Below are positions 48,341 to 60,319 of a DNA stretch of 64,000 nt, piece by piece (position 1 is the first letter of the stretch; every line of letters starts with the position of its first letter). The stretch covers positions 5,969-69,968 of the forward strand of contig JADHZB010001925.1 of NCBI GenBank assembly GCA_015657535.1, read 5' to 3'. The DNA comes from Nephromyces sp. MM_2019. Lineage: Eukaryota > Apicomplexa > Aconoidasida > Nephromycida. The notes under the pieces are model-generated. The model was not told the origin of the DNA, ran no database searches, and was given only the letters and a program-made list of their open reading frames with translations. Made by a program: the position numbers and the translations under genes.

Positions 48341-50197
48341 CTATACTTTTGCCCAATCGGGCACGCTGCCCATATCCAGTAAGGAATATCCATAAGTATA
48401 AATACAAAATAATATGATGAAAATAGAGACAAATTTGAGAAGTCCGCCTGAACGGAAAAAATCGCTCGAAGATAAGTTAGCAGATTTATAAGCAAGTACA
48501 TTAGATGTGGAGGCAATTGGTAGTAGAAGGGCAGTGCCAGCAGCAAATACAGAGTTGAATGATAAAAGGAGAGGGTTAAGTTTTAAAGTATGTGCCACCT
48601 CATTAAGGACGGGTGTAAAAATTTGGATAACAATTGTAGCACTCATGAATTCAGTGAGAATTCCGGTTGACAAAAGGACGAAAAAAACCAACCAGAATTC
48701 GCTTAAGTTGCCAAAGAAATTAGCAGCAGCAGCAGCCATAGCACTACCTAGGCCTGTATCAACAATCATTTCAGCTAAAGCGAACCCTGCTCCAAATATC
48801 CACATTATCCCCCATTCTACTGAATTGCTGGCTTCTTTCCAATTTATGAGTCTTTCGTTTAGAAGTTGAGTTTTCTGGTTTTGTAATTTAGGATCTTGAT
48901 TTGCTACTATTGCTTCCACTTCTTTTGTTGTATAACGGGGTAAAAGGAAAACTAAAAAAGCTATAAATGTTGTAACCATTGCATCATGAGTATAGTTAGA
49001 AAATAAGGAGTCCCACCCAGGGAATCCAGGAATACCAGGATTTCGTGTAAAGAGTAACACGAGTAGAGATATAAAGCAAATCAGTACTGAAACTTCACCA
49101 AATGAAAACTTTTGCTGCCTCGGGGTTGAGTCATTTTGAAATTTTTCATAAGCTATGACCTCTGGAATATTGGAATTGGGATTATACCTTATAAAGAAAT
49201 AGTAAACCTTTTGTAATTGATAAACAATTAGATTCTTAAAAAAAGTAGGTCCTTCCCAAGAAGTTACTACACATATCCAGCAAAAAAAGAGGGTAAGGAT
49301 TCCACAGGGTATCCCATATGCAAACCATGAAGAAAATGTTAAAGATGTGTGGGAGCCATATTTGGATTCCCAAATACCCATGAAAGCCATGTTAGTTGTT
49401 GAGCCAATCATTGAAGCCATCCCACCTATGCACGTAGAGTAGGCCATTATTATGAATGAACAAGCCTCTAAGTCCCTACGGCTGAGCCTTGATTTAGGAG
49501 GATGAAAGATTCGAGGGTCTTTTATGCCATCGTCAGAGAGTTTATCTTGGAAATCATAAATGATTGAAAGTAGTTGCCTCAATATGGGAATCAGTAGTGT
49601 CATAGCTGCTGTATCAGAGATCCACATTGAAAGGAAACATGCAATAATTGCGAAACGCCAAGTTACATCATACATTTGGAGTGAAGATCCTTTCATTACA
49701 TAAAGAGCAAATCTTTTATCTAGGCCCACCTTTTGACCAGCTCCACCCACAATTGATGCCGTCACATATAAAATTGTTGTTGTGGAGAAATATTCAAGAG
49801 CAATGTCCTTAAAATTCATTAGCCCAAGAATTGGTCCAAAGAGAAGAGGGATAAATCCAATTACAACAACATCTGTGAAATTGACAACCCAAGACACAAT
49901 CAGAACAATTAATAAATAAAAGCAGCGCCATTTTTTATCATTGTAATCCACCAAGGTAAATAAAAGGGCGCATGAAAGAGATATAAGCAAAAAAATTGAG
50001 ATAGGTTTACACAATCTGTATCTGTCGAAAAGTTCTTGCAAACGCGTTTTGTGACCAAGTTCATAATATGGAGGAGGTTCTACTAAGTAACTCGATCCCA
50101 CGGTGTCTTCTATGAAAGAGCCTCTTGTATTCAAATCTGTGGTAGTTTTAAGTTCGATGATAGAGTCATCAATACTATTCAATCTTGGGTAATTCAT
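48341..50197 (-). CDS. SLC13/DASS-family anion:sodium symporter
   Basis: 618 residues in one uninterrupted exon. DASS transporters import dicarboxylates, citrate or sulfate, usually with Na+. About 11-12 hydrophobic segments follow a 50-residue cytosolic N terminus. The two substrate/sodium-binding repeats are recognisable. The first is CIGGMASMIGSTTNMAFMGI, with STTN where the family has SNT. The second is LLPIASTSNVLAYKSA, with STSN. Upstream are the matching membrane re-entrant segments, for example WISDTAAMTLLIPIL and LTEFMSATIVIQIFTPVL, as in SLC13. A long loop before the second half carries a polar insert (EVEAIVANQDPKLQNQKTQ). Substrate cannot be predicted. It is notable for having no intron where most genes of similar length here are split. 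Confidence 0.9.
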   Translation of the reverse strand: MNYPRLNSIDDSIIELKTTTDLNTRGSFIEDTVGSSYLVEPPPYYELGHKTRLQELFDRYRLCKPISIFLLISLSCALLFTLVDYNDKKWRCFYLLIVLIVSWVVNFTDVVVIGFIPLLFGPILGLMNFKDIALEYFSTTTILYVTASIVGGAGQKVGLDKRFALYVMKGSSLQMYDVTWRFAIIACFLSMWISDTAAMTLLIPILRQLLSIIYDFQDKLSDDGIKDPRIFHPPKSRLSRRDLEACSFIIMAYSTCIGGMASMIGSTTNMAFMGIWESKYGSHTSLTFSSWFAYGIPCGILTLFFCWICVVTSWEGPTFFKNLIVYQLQKVYYFFIRYNPNSNIPEVIAYEKFQNDSTPRQQKFSFGEVSVLICFISLLVLLFTRNPGIPGFPGWDSLFSNYTHDAMVTTFIAFLVFLLPRYTTKEVEAIVANQDPKLQNQKTQLLNERLINWKEASNSVEWGIMWIFGAGFALAEMIVDTGLGSAMAAAAANFFGNLSEFWLVFFVLLSTGILTEFMSATIVIQIFTPVLNEVAHTLKLNPLLLSFNSVFAAGTALLLPIASTSNVLAYKSANLSSSDFFRSGGLLKFVSIFIILFCIYTYGYSLLDMGSVPDWAKV

Positions 50198-53100
50198 TTG
50201 GAATCTATTGTATATTAAAAAATTGAAATTATAGGAGGGAGGTTTATAAGTTTCTAAGTAATTTTATTAGTCTGTGGTTTAAGAATGTTAGTGTTGTAAT
50301 AAAAAGTGAATAAATGTTATAGTATAAGTTTGGTTTTTTAAGTGAAGTTGGTTATGAAACAAAAGTAGATGCTGTAAGAAGTATTTCTGTGTTAAAGTTT
50401 ATTTTTTACACTATTTGGATCAATTAATAAACAAAACAAATAAAAAACAAGATTAAACAATATAAAATTGTTTTTTAAGAATTTGTGAAAAAGAATAAAT
50501 AAAAAATCTCGAGTGTATGAGCAATAATGATTTTATTAATAGTAATCAGATAAATTATGGGGAAGAAGTGAACAATATGCTTTAACTTGACAAGTAAAGG
50601 TGACTTAAGTTAACACCTGAAAGGGATAAATGTTATAATAATTTTTTATTATTTATTGGTAAGCAAAATACCAACCAAAAAAATGATGTAAAATGCGAAC
50701 AAAAAATAGCTGCATGTAATTATTATTTAAGTAAGTTGAATTAAATTATATCAATGAATTTTGATTTTAGTTAATAATTAATATAAGGTTATAAAAAGTA
50801 TATCTTTAGGGCTTTGTACATACCAAATAAAAGTGAAGTTGAATTGAACAAAAATTTTAAATCTGTCTTATGTTCACTACAAAGAAGTGTTGGTATCATG
50901 TAAGTTAAATATCATTATAACTTTTGTTAAAGTTTGCATTCATTTTAGGATGTATGTTTGAAATGAAAACCAAACAGTACCTTTTAAAACTCTTCGAATA
51001 ACTTACCACAATTGCTAGCAAGTTTTAGACTAGATTAAAACAGAAAGCCTTCAGAAGACTTCACAAGTCTACAATTGCTTGAAAATAACTTTGCATAGCA
51101 AAACGTTTCGCAGCTAGACAACTTCAAAAGTGAGTGTGTTTGAATTTCATATAATACACTTCAAACTTTTTTAAAGCATCTGAAAAATTTATCAAAAAAC
51201 TCAAAAATACTCATCATGTTTAAAATTAAACTGGATTTAATTAAGTTTGTGTTACTTAGAGGGTGACGAGATATATTTATCTATATGCTCAAATTTGAAA
51301 AATGTTTAAGTCTCAGTGTGTACTCAATAGTCTTAAATTTGTAGTGAGTGCTTATGTGCATACTCTGCTTAAACAATAAGTGAAATTGTGTATGCAAACT
51401 TATTTTATTTTAGCGAGGTTCTTAGGCTAGGTGAATGTTTGATTACCTGAAGTGGTCCTTAAAATTCTTTTCTAACAAGTTTATACAAAGTTCGGACTAA
51501 TTTGACTTTGTCTACCGTAAATAGTTAGTTTCTTTAGGTTGTTTTCTAGGACCTTCTCCACTTACATGACTAGTAATTCCTTTTGTTTTCGTAGCTGAGT
51601 TTATAAACAAAAATGAATTTACAACCAAGTTTATTTTGGTCCTCTAATGTTTCATAACTTAAGAGCTTATCGAATTTGATAGTAACACAAAACGCTGAAA
51701 GAAGACCAGTAAATTGATGCTACATATAACAACTCATTTAAACAGTTCTTACAAGCTATCACCACTCACGAAACTTCAATTGCTAGAGTAAAATCACCTT
51801 TTAGATTATTAGGTGCAATGAAGCAAGATCATGTATTTTTTTTATTATTTTATTCCCTATTGTCGCATTATTTAGATACTTTAGGCTTTAAATTCAACAA
51901 TTTCTTTCCAATTTTTTTTTTCATGCTTTGGTTACATCCCGTGTCTATTTACTCTGTAAATCATTTTAAATCAAGATAAAAATGTTTTACAAGCATTTCT
52001 CTAACAAACATTATTCTGAGACTTGTTACTTTTTTAGTATCACTGTCTTGTTATATTTCCTTATACAAAACATCTCACATATTTTAAAACCCAAAGTGAT
52101 TATAAAAATCCTCTAGTAAGATTGTTATAAAACCTTCGTGACTAGAAAGAATCCGGAATCTATATCAAAAAATAAGCAATTATCAAAACGTTACAAATTT
52201 TAATTTTGTAATGAGTCATAAACAATTGTGTGCAACTTAAAAAAGTACCAGATATTGTTTTTGCTACTATCCAAAAATTAATTTTTCAGGATTGGTATGT
52301 TATAGGTAAAGTAATTCTAAGATATTTTTCACTTAAAATTGTAATCAAAGATTACCTTACATCAAGTTCTAATTTGCTAAATTAAAATAAAATTTTATCA
52401 GACCTAGAAAACTGTAAAGAAAAAAAATATATTCTTTGCTTTTCAAAGATGCATTTATCAATTTTCATATCATTTATTATTTTTATCAATTTTATGCTAA
52501 AACTTTGCCTTAAACTCCTTTTGGGTTATGGTAAATGTCTCTAAATCAGTTTGTTTTGAAAAAGCAGTGCATTGAAAACTAAAAAAGACAACAAAACTCT
52601 ATCAAAGATTCACACACATTAGCAAGTTGTCTATTGATATTAGCTTAGAATCCTAGAAAAATTTTCCAATATATACAGGAGTCATTAAGGAAAACAGATC
52701 AGCTTAAATATTTATTTAATCTATTACAATCAATGTTAGAGAGTATGTTTATTATTAATTATCTTTCTATAATATGGTTAAACTTGAAAGCTTTAAGTGT
52801 TCGCTTATTCAATCAATTCAAGAATGTACAAGCTTTTGTGCTTATACTACATGCGTTTTTTATATATATTATAGCTGGAAGAAACTTGTATCAATGATGA
52901 TAGGTATGGTTAAAGCTAAATAGGTTTTTTTGATGTCAAGACTTATTTAATTTACATTAATGATATATCAAACTTGTGTAATTCTACTGCAAGCCTCTTT
53001 ATTTTCATATATATCCAGTAATTATATGAATCAAGATAGTAAGGAGTGCAGTTTTAGCCTAGATATTTATTAGGAATGAGAAAATGATCCCAAGTGTCAA

Positions 53101-53930
53101 GATGAAAAGTTATTTAACAAATATTCCCAGTTTGTTATTTTGTATATTTTGAAAAATGTGCTAAAAATCGTGCTTTCAGGTCATCATTTTCACAACTTAA
53201 GTGATCAGACTTTCCAAATACAACACTCGTAAAGGGTTAAGCTAATCATTTCTATACTCTAAAAAGAACACTACTAGCATTAATCTATAAATACTCAAGA
53301 TGAAAAATATACTTTAATAAAATGAAAATCTTCTGGTAATTTGAATCTGGAACTCTTAGAAAAGTGTTTTGCACCCCACCAAAAAGGAGGGTGGAAGCAA
53401 TCATGTGCAAGCACATTTGCAAAATTGCGTTTGATTTACATTTTGTATAAATTATATACTCACGTAGTCCTGTTTTCAATATGTAACCTAACATATATTA
53501 AGATTGCTTGCATTTTCATTCACAAATTTTATAAGATAACTGCTTCAAATCTTCTTATTTCCCAAATAAATAATAAGTTCATACAACAGATTATAAATAT
53601 TCATTATTAAATTATTTTATAATTAAATTATTTTATAAATTAAATCAATCTTAACAAGCAAAATTATTTTCAATTCAAAATTTATTTTGATAATTATACA
53701 GTGGCAATAATTGACAATTTTGGTAATTAAAACAATTCCAATAATTAAAACAATTCCAATAATTAAAACAATTCCAATAATTAAAACAATTTCAATAATC
53801 AAAAACATACCCTAATTAAAACAATACCGCAATTAAAACAATACCCCCAACTAAAAAAGTACCCCCAATTATAACTTTTGATAAAATCCGTTCAAATCTT
53901 CTTTTCTTTGGTAATTACTTTAATAACGAA
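50198..53930. other. Large gene-poor region
   Basis: About 3.7 kb that yields no supportable gene on either strand. The sequence is uniformly AT-rich with scattered short open frames. The last 200 bp hold the 18-bp minisatellite at 53724-53864. A small imperfect stem near 53369-53400 was noticed but not accepted as an RNA gene. Confidence 0.65.
53724..53864. repeat. 18-bp minisatellite upstream of ALDH
   Basis: Eight tandem units of 17-18 bp, consensus ATAATTAAAACAATTCCA, starting at 53724, 53741, 53759, 53777, 53795, 53812, 53829 and 53847. Units 2-4 are almost identical, while units 5-8 drift towards a CC-rich end (ATACCC). The array ends 66 bp before the ATG of the aldehyde dehydrogenase gene. 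It therefore lies in the promoter or 5' UTR. The opposite strand happens to read as a hydrophobic repeat, which is an artefact. Confidence 0.9.
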
Positions 53931-55604
53931 ATGGGTGACGCTAGCTTCAATAAAAATCCTCATTTTGAGGTGGGAAAGCTACCTTTCGAAACAAGATGTT
54001 TCATAAATGGAACTTTCATAGATGGAGGAGGTAAATCATGGAATAATATAAACCCAGCAACAGAAGAAGTTTTGAGTGTAAATCATGAAGCAAGGTATAT
54101 TACAAAACGAATTAACTTATTTTTTAAAAAATTATTTAAATAATTTCTAAAGTCATCAGGATGTCGACAAGGCAGTTAATGCTGCTACTAAAGCATTTGA
54201 ATCGTGGAAAAAAATTAGTGGTAAGACAAGGAGAAATTTGTTATATAAATTAGCAGATTTAATTGAAAAGCACTCTGAGCAACTTGCTTATGTTGAGTCG
54301 CTTGATAATGGAAAACCAATAAGCGTTGCAAAAGCAGCAGATCTCAGGCTTGTTGTTGATTGCTACAAGTACTATGCGGGTTGGGCAGACAAAATACAAG
54401 GGAAAACTATCCCTATCGAATCCCTCGGCCAAGGAGACCAGTCTTTTCAATGTTTCACGATACATGAACCAATTGGAGTAGTGGCTCAAATTATCCCATG
54501 GAATTTTCCATTGCTTATGATGGCCTGGAAAATTGCACCAGCAATTGCTGTAGGATGTTGTGTAGTAATGAAAACAAGCGAGAAAACTCCTTTGACTGGG
54601 CAAATGATTTGCCATTTAATAACAGAAGCTGTAAGGAAATTTATGCTTATAATATAAAACAACTAAAAGAACTTCTATTCTCAGGGGTTCCCTAAAGGAG
54701 TTATAAACATCTTGACAGGTTACGGTCCATCTGTGGGAGATTACCTAGTGAGGCACCCAGGCATTACTAAAGTGGCTTTTACCGGAAGTACAGCAGTGGG
54801 TCAGAAAATTATGATTGCTGCTGCAGAGACGGATATGAAGAGAGTCACCCTAGAGTTAGGTGGTAAAAGCCCCTTAATTGTTCTTGCTGATGCAGACATA
54901 GACAAAGCCGTACAAGTCGCACAGGTTGGATTATTTTTCAATCAAGGACAGTGCTGTATAGCATCAAGTCGAATTTTTGTCGAAGAATCTATATATGATA
55001 AATTTGTGGAGAAAGCGGCAGCTATAGCAAAAAATGTTGAGATGAGTTCTCCACAAACAGCTACCTGCACCCAAGGTCCTCAAGTAGATGAAATTCAGTT
55101 TAAAAAGATTCTCAAATACATTGAAACGGGAATCAATGAAGGTGCCACTATGGTTACTGGTAAAGCTAAACCTACAAAAAAGTAAGCTTAAAAGACCAGT
55201 TTTTTCAACCATATTTACGCTATTATTTGTTTATTTACTTACTCAGAGGCTATTATATCGAACCCACAGTTTTTGCTGATGTCACCGACAACATGACAAT
55301 AGCAAAAGAGGAAATTTTTGGGCCTGTGATGAGTATAATGAAATTCAAGACCCTTGATGAAGCACTTGTTAGAGCTAATGCAACGAAATACGGTCTTGGA
55401 GCTGGTATTTGCACACAAGATTTCGGCAAGGCTATGAAAATTGCCCATAATTTACAAGCTGGCACAATTTACATAAATTGCTATGATGTTTTTGATTCAG
55501 CTGCACCATTCGGTGGTTTCAAACAAAGTGGATTGGGACGAGAACTTGGAGAGTATGCTCTTCAAAACTATTATGAAGTTAAAACAATAATACATGCACT
55601 TTAA
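53931..55604 (+). CDS. Aldehyde dehydrogenase (class 1/2 type)
   Basis: This NAD(P)+-dependent enzyme oxidises aldehydes to acids. Four exons join in phase: the first ends about 54095, then acceptors near 54150, 54684 and 55247. The fold markers appear in order. [17 protein letters not shown] forms the cofactor pocket, followed by [24 protein letters not shown] and LELGGKSP with the catalytic-base Glu. [12 protein letters not shown] has the active-site Cys. Next are [13 protein letters not shown], the [10 protein letters not shown] stretch and [17 protein letters not shown] at the end. Length about 495 residues, typical of tetrameric ALDH1/2. No N-terminal targeting peptide is evident, so it is probably cytosolic. 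Substrate preference cannot be told from sequence alone. Confidence 0.93.
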
Positions 55605-56114
55605 ATCTGGGGAAAAGACCTCAGTTGTTATTTAGAATTTTTATAAAAAATTTTTAAATACTTTTTTTAGATTTAGCTCAACAAAGAGCAATTAATAAAT
55701 AAAATATTTTAGGCTTTAGGTCTACATTAGTACTTTATACAATTATAATATATTTATCTTTTTAGTAAGTCTTTGTGCTAAGTGAACAAAAGTTTTAACA
55801 TTGAACAATTATCGGTACAACTTATATAAATAATTATTCAGCGACAATTCTGAGCTTCTGCAAATATGTTTGATCCTATTTTAGGATTTTGGATTGAAAT
55901 AAAATATGTTGAGTTGCCTTAATTATGTAATTGTGGAATATAAATGTCAGTTTTATTTCAGAATTTTTGTTTTTCCGAGTTTAATTTAATGTCGACAAAA
56001 ATTCATTAAAATTCTCATGCTTAATGGGGAAATAAGGTGCTAATTTATTCAAACATAACAGTTAAGTAAAAGTAATATTTAAGTTTTGTTAAAAGTAAAT
56101 AGTGCGATAATTTA
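55605..56114. other. Intergenic, convergent 3' ends
   Basis: AT-rich gap between genes on opposite strands that end towards each other. Nothing recognised. Confidence 0.6.
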
Positions 56115-56934
56115 CTATCTGTTATTTGGTTTGAAAAATTGACGTAAAGAAAATTGAAACTGATCAATTATTTGATGCTTTTCCTTAATAAGGTTAGATA
56201 ATAATGCTATTTCTTGATTTGCCAAGTTGATTCTTCTGTTAAGATAAAAGTTGTTTATTTTTGAGAAAAGTTAGATGATATAGCCTTATGTACGAGTCAA
56301 GTAATTACCTATGGATATATTTTCTTGCTTCGTCAGTACTTTTATTAGTATGGTATCCAGTACCAATATCGAGTGTTACATTGTCTTTTTCTATAAGTTG
56401 TCCTGGTACATATATGGAGGCTGTTAGAGGTATAAACATCTCTTGATTCTCGCTTGCGGAAGATAATTGTTCAATAGCTTGAAGGGCGCTTTTATAACGG
56501 TCAATAGCTTCATCTAATATCTTTTTATTTTTTTTCAGGCCCTCCAAATCCTAAATTTTTTAAAATCTTAGAGCTAGTTTGTAAGGACAGAGCATGAATT
56601 ATCTTCATGAAATATGATAATATAGTCGTCTTAGGTCAATCAAATCGTGGGAGGAGTGTGATTTCAAAGTATTCAACTCATTATCATATTCAAAGTCATT
56701 TCAAAATTAGGGTAACTATTCATAGATCGTTTATTATTGATTCTTAATGTTAGTGTTTCTGCAACTATTAATGCGAGTCAGTTCGGTTAAGTAAAATAAG
56801 TTTGCATTATATAGTAAGAAACTAGAAAATTTTCCGAATATTCCAACCTCTTCAACTTTTTTTTTCTGGTTATGGAGTTCAATTACCGCCCTTGTGTCCA
56901 TTCCAGATTGTTCAGGCATATTCATTTGAGCCAT
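56115..56934 (-). CDS. PFDN5: Prefoldin subunit 5
   Basis: Prefoldin is the six-subunit jellyfish-shaped chaperone that hands unfolded actin and tubulin to the CCT chaperonin; subunit 5 is an alpha-type subunit. Exon 1 (ATG 56934, MAQMNMPEQSGMDTRAVIEL) and exon 2 (from about 56550) give the first coiled-coil helix, GLKKNKKILDEAIDRYKSAL. The beta-hairpin pair is ENQEMFIPLTASIYVPGQLI and NVTLDIGTGYHTNKSTDEAR, both clearly matching human PFDN5 (LLVPLTSSMYVPGKL and LIDVGTGYYVEKT). Exon 3 adds the second helix, ANQEIALLSNLIKEKHQIID, and ends at 56115. Total about 150 residues, normal for the family. An upstream in-frame ATG exists but makes a less likely N terminus. Confidence 0.92.
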
Positions 56935-58836
56935 ATTTGTATCTATCTCAGGTATATTTATATTGTAAATATATATTTCTATCAACGAATAAAGGAAATA
57001 GGCCTATTAATTAGTCGAACCTATTCATAATATCATATACTTTAAACAGTAAGTTTTTAAAATGAGACACATAAAATAAGAAATTTTTATATATTTAATA
57101 CAGAACTGTTTGATCTCTAAACTTAAGGCCAGTGGGATATTCCCGAGTTCAAACTAAGGCTTGTGAAAGTGTTATAAAAACAACTGTTTTATCTACTATC
57201 TACCTAACTTATTCATATAAAGCTTTTTAATGCTATTAAATATTGAACGTCTATTCCATATACTATTCTATAAATTAACGCAAATTACTTCGCTTTGTTA
57301 TCAAAAATATCTATCTATAAACAACTTCCCAACACAAACAATTACAATTTGCTTCTACAAACAAAGTGAAGCATCGATGCTTTGTGTTTTATTTACTATA
57401 GAAACACACTAGAGCGAGCGCAGGGTAAGTTCGATTAATTATCCTAATATCACATAATCCTTCTTAATCGCATAAATTGAGTAAGTTTCAGAAATTGCTA
57501 ATTATATGGTGACTACATAATCGATAAACTATTAATATACAAATTTTATATTTAAGGAATTAGAAAGCTCAAAGAGAATAAATATACTTTTTTGGGCAGC
57601 TTGTTTTTTTTATGAAGAATATTATAATTAATTGTAACAATTTAATTCCTTCCTTATAGCGTGGTCTTAGAATGTTTTAACATAAAATTTTTATTTTAGC
57701 ACTCGACTTAATTAATTACCAATGTATAACAAGCTAGACTTAGCTTACTCTTTTTTCTCCATTATATGAATAAATTCAAGCAAGGTCTATCAATTATCAA
57801 GAAATTATTAAATAACCAATTTACACTTTTATACAATTTTTATCATAACATCTCACTAAATATGTTAATTAAACCCTGAATTCAGCATAAAAACCACACT
57901 GTAAGCTAAGCTGTTTTAGTTCATCAGAATTAGTTAAATAGATTTATTTGAGATAGCTTTTCATTAAACTCTATAAGTTCTCACAACGATGTAGAATCTG
58001 AAGGTTTAAAAATTGTATGATTTATCTCTAAGCTAAACTGCATGACTATGAACAAGATTAGTTTCAAATTCTAACCCAATTCACCAAATTCATGCTTTAT
58101 TTATTTTAGCAGTGAAATAGTAATTCATTAATGGCCTAAAAATGTTAATTAAAATTGTGATATGGGATGAAAAAGAATATAAGATGCAATTGTAAATCTC
58201 AAAATCAAATTTTTGATTGGCCGACTCAGTAGTATCAAAAGTTCTAAGTACAGCAATGTCTGTAGCTTAGAGTTATAATCATATATTAAATCTTTTAAGA
58301 ATCAACTTTGGTACTTTTAGCGAAGCTCATGCTTTTTAAGTTTTGTCAGTTCGCTTTTTGAATGAAAAAAAAATTTCTAAATTATACTCATAGACTATAT
58401 ATAAACGCATTCACCGAGATTCTATAAACCTCAAAATATTAATGTGGATTATAAAAGTAATTATCTAAATCCTAATTCTAATTTATTATAATATAATGAA
58501 TTAGGATTTAGATTGAAAATTATAAAATAACTTAGATTTCTAATTACTATAAGTGTCTTTTTAACAATTTTTCAGATCAAAAGAATTCATCGTTTGAAAA
58601 TTGAAATGGGACTCATCATAAGAAATGTTGTTAGTCCTAATTGTGTTAATTAAAATTTTAAAAGTAAATTTCTTGCTTTACAGTTGTGTTTTCAAGGAAT
58701 TAAATCAATAAAAGAAATAAAAACTCTACACAATTCTAATAGGTCATGAGTATAGGAATTGGTGTGAAAAATAAAAAAGCAAAATTTGTTGGTTTTGGGT
58801 GATGGTTGGAAGTCTAAGCTTTGATGAGCAATTAAT
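56935..58836. other. Intergenic AT-rich region
   Basis: Almost 2 kb with no gene supported on either strand. The only structure noted is the perfect 16-bp inverted repeat at 58463-58513. Confidence 0.6.
58463..58513. repeat. Perfect inverted repeat, 16-bp arms
   Basis: The left arm ATCTAAATCCTAATTC (58463-58478) and right arm GAATTAGGATTTAGAT (58498-58513) are exact reverse complements, separated by a 19-base AT-only loop. It lies in intergenic DNA about 320 bp past the stop codon of the TXNDC9 gene. No target-site duplication or open frame accompanies it. Confidence 0.9.
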
Positions 58837-60195
58837 CTAATCATCAAATTCAGAACCAGAAGATAGATCGTCTGTGTCGTCCTCTTTCTACAAAGTAAGA
58901 TATGCATAAACATAATAAACAGTTGAATCAGAATATTAATGTTACAAATTTATCATATATTCATCACGATTTTTACAATTCGCTCGATAATCCGATGCTT
59001 CAACAAGATTTTGAGTATATTTTTGGTTGGAAATTCGTCAGTACCTGATAAATGTCGTGAGGGAAAATTTAGGTTCGCATATACATCGAAATATATATTT
59101 AACTGATAAAGGATTTTACTGGTTGGAATTTTCGGGACTATTGTATGAGATTTTAGTTTGTAAATTACCTCCAAAATCGGAAAATCCAATCGAAGAATGT
59201 ATCAATTTTCCTTCAGCAAAATATAATATTGTTGGTAAAACGCGAATCTTAAGCATAGATGCGAAAAAGGGAGCCTTGCTTGCATCAAGTCTGATAATTA
59301 AATTTATATTCAAAAAAGTAAATAATTCCCAATTTGTGATTTCTTTGTTAGCTCGTAATTTGTTAAAATATCTTGTAACTAAACAAGGCGGCATCTTACT
59401 TAACAAATTTGGCTTCAACGTGATTGATGCAAATTTTTTCAAGGTGTTGGTCAAGAATGGAACATCTTGGAAAATTGGGAGAAAAAAAATGGCAAACCTT
59501 TTAATAAAACATTCAAAGGTGGAATTTTAGGAAACTTGATAGATTACTAATAATTAGTTCACTAACAGTTGGTATGGGCTTGCTGATTTGATTAGCGAAT
59601 TCGTCTTCCGTGATTTCTTTGTATTGTCCATGACCAAGTGCTGTATATTCCCTCAACTTATCTTTTCTTTTCTGAGAAAAGTATATTAGATATGATATTT
59701 GATCATTAGATAATTATAATCAAATAAAAATTCTCAAACCTTCAAGGCGGCCATGCGTGCTTCACGTAAACGATACAGAGCATCGTCTTGTTTGTTGTTT
59801 AGGTTGTTGGTTTTTAAAGCATCATCTGATTCTTGGCATAAACGATCAGGATAAGCAACAAATTTTTGCGTTGAAATATTAATAGAAGGCAAAAAAGCTA
59901 ATGTTCTTAAAGTCACGTGCAACAAAATAATAAATAGATGTCGAAAAACAAAACTTTGCAAAGCATTAGTTGTCTTTTACCAAGCTGAGACGGGTATTCG
60001 GACCTCGAAGAATCTTTGAAGGCCTCATGAGATTGATCATTATTTTCTAGGCTAAGTTTATCCTTAATAACTTCATTCTGTTAATGTTTTGTAAACTACA
60101 AGATTGGTCAAATTTTTTATGATAAAAGAGTTCAACCTTACTAGAACAAGATCTTGAGCAATCTCAGTGAGCTTGTCAGAAGCTTGTAGCTTCAT
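58837..60195 (-). CDS. TXNDC9: TXNDC9/PHLP3 phosducin-like thioredoxin-fold protein
   Basis: TXNDC9 (PhLP3) binds the CCT chaperonin and tunes folding of tubulin and actin. The exons join in phase. A helical N terminus starts MKLQASDKLTEIAQDLVL, followed by ALYRLREARMAALK and LGHGQYKEITEDEFANQI (LSKGHGEYREIPSERDF in human). The thioredoxin fold is PTVCHFFSPNFPRCSILDQH, then EAKFVKLDASKAPFFASMLK, IRVLPTILYFAEGKLIHSS and IGFSDFGG. TDEFPTKNILKILLKH follows. The end is the acidic tail DDTDDLSSGSEFDD, like SDSDDD in animals. The CxxC redox site is absent, as in the whole family, with PRCS in its place. About 215 residues. It pairs functionally with the nearby prefoldin 5 gene. Confidence 0.93.
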
Positions 60196-60319
60196 TATGT
60201 TTCACTAAAACACAATTTTAGCTGTGAGGAATTTTATAGTGGAAATTGTTGACATAAACATTTATCAAATTTTAAGAGAGTTGTGAGAAATATAATAATT
60301 TAGAGAATTTAATTTGAAG

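Noticed and set aside
48507..48869. Plus-strand 120-codon frame.
   Set aside because: It lies antisense to the transporter gene and looks like a shadow frame.
53369..53416. Two small stems (a split stem at 53369-53400 and a palindrome at 53403-53416), possibly a structured RNA.
   Set aside because: The first stem has an internal loop and the second would need a two-base loop; no snoRNA or other box motif fits.
53623..53808. Minus-strand frame giving repeated IVLIIG hydrophobic units.
   Set aside because: It is the reverse reading of the 18-bp minisatellite and fails as soon as the units diverge.
53724..53864. CRISPR-like array.
   Set aside because: The units are contiguous 17-18 bp repeats without spacers, in a eukaryotic intron-bearing genome.
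54259..54615. Minus-strand 118-codon frame.
   Set aside because: It is antisense to conserved aldehyde dehydrogenase coding sequence.
59027..59530. Long plus-strand frame of 167 codons.
   Set aside because: It is antisense to well-aligned TXNDC9 exons and has no family match.
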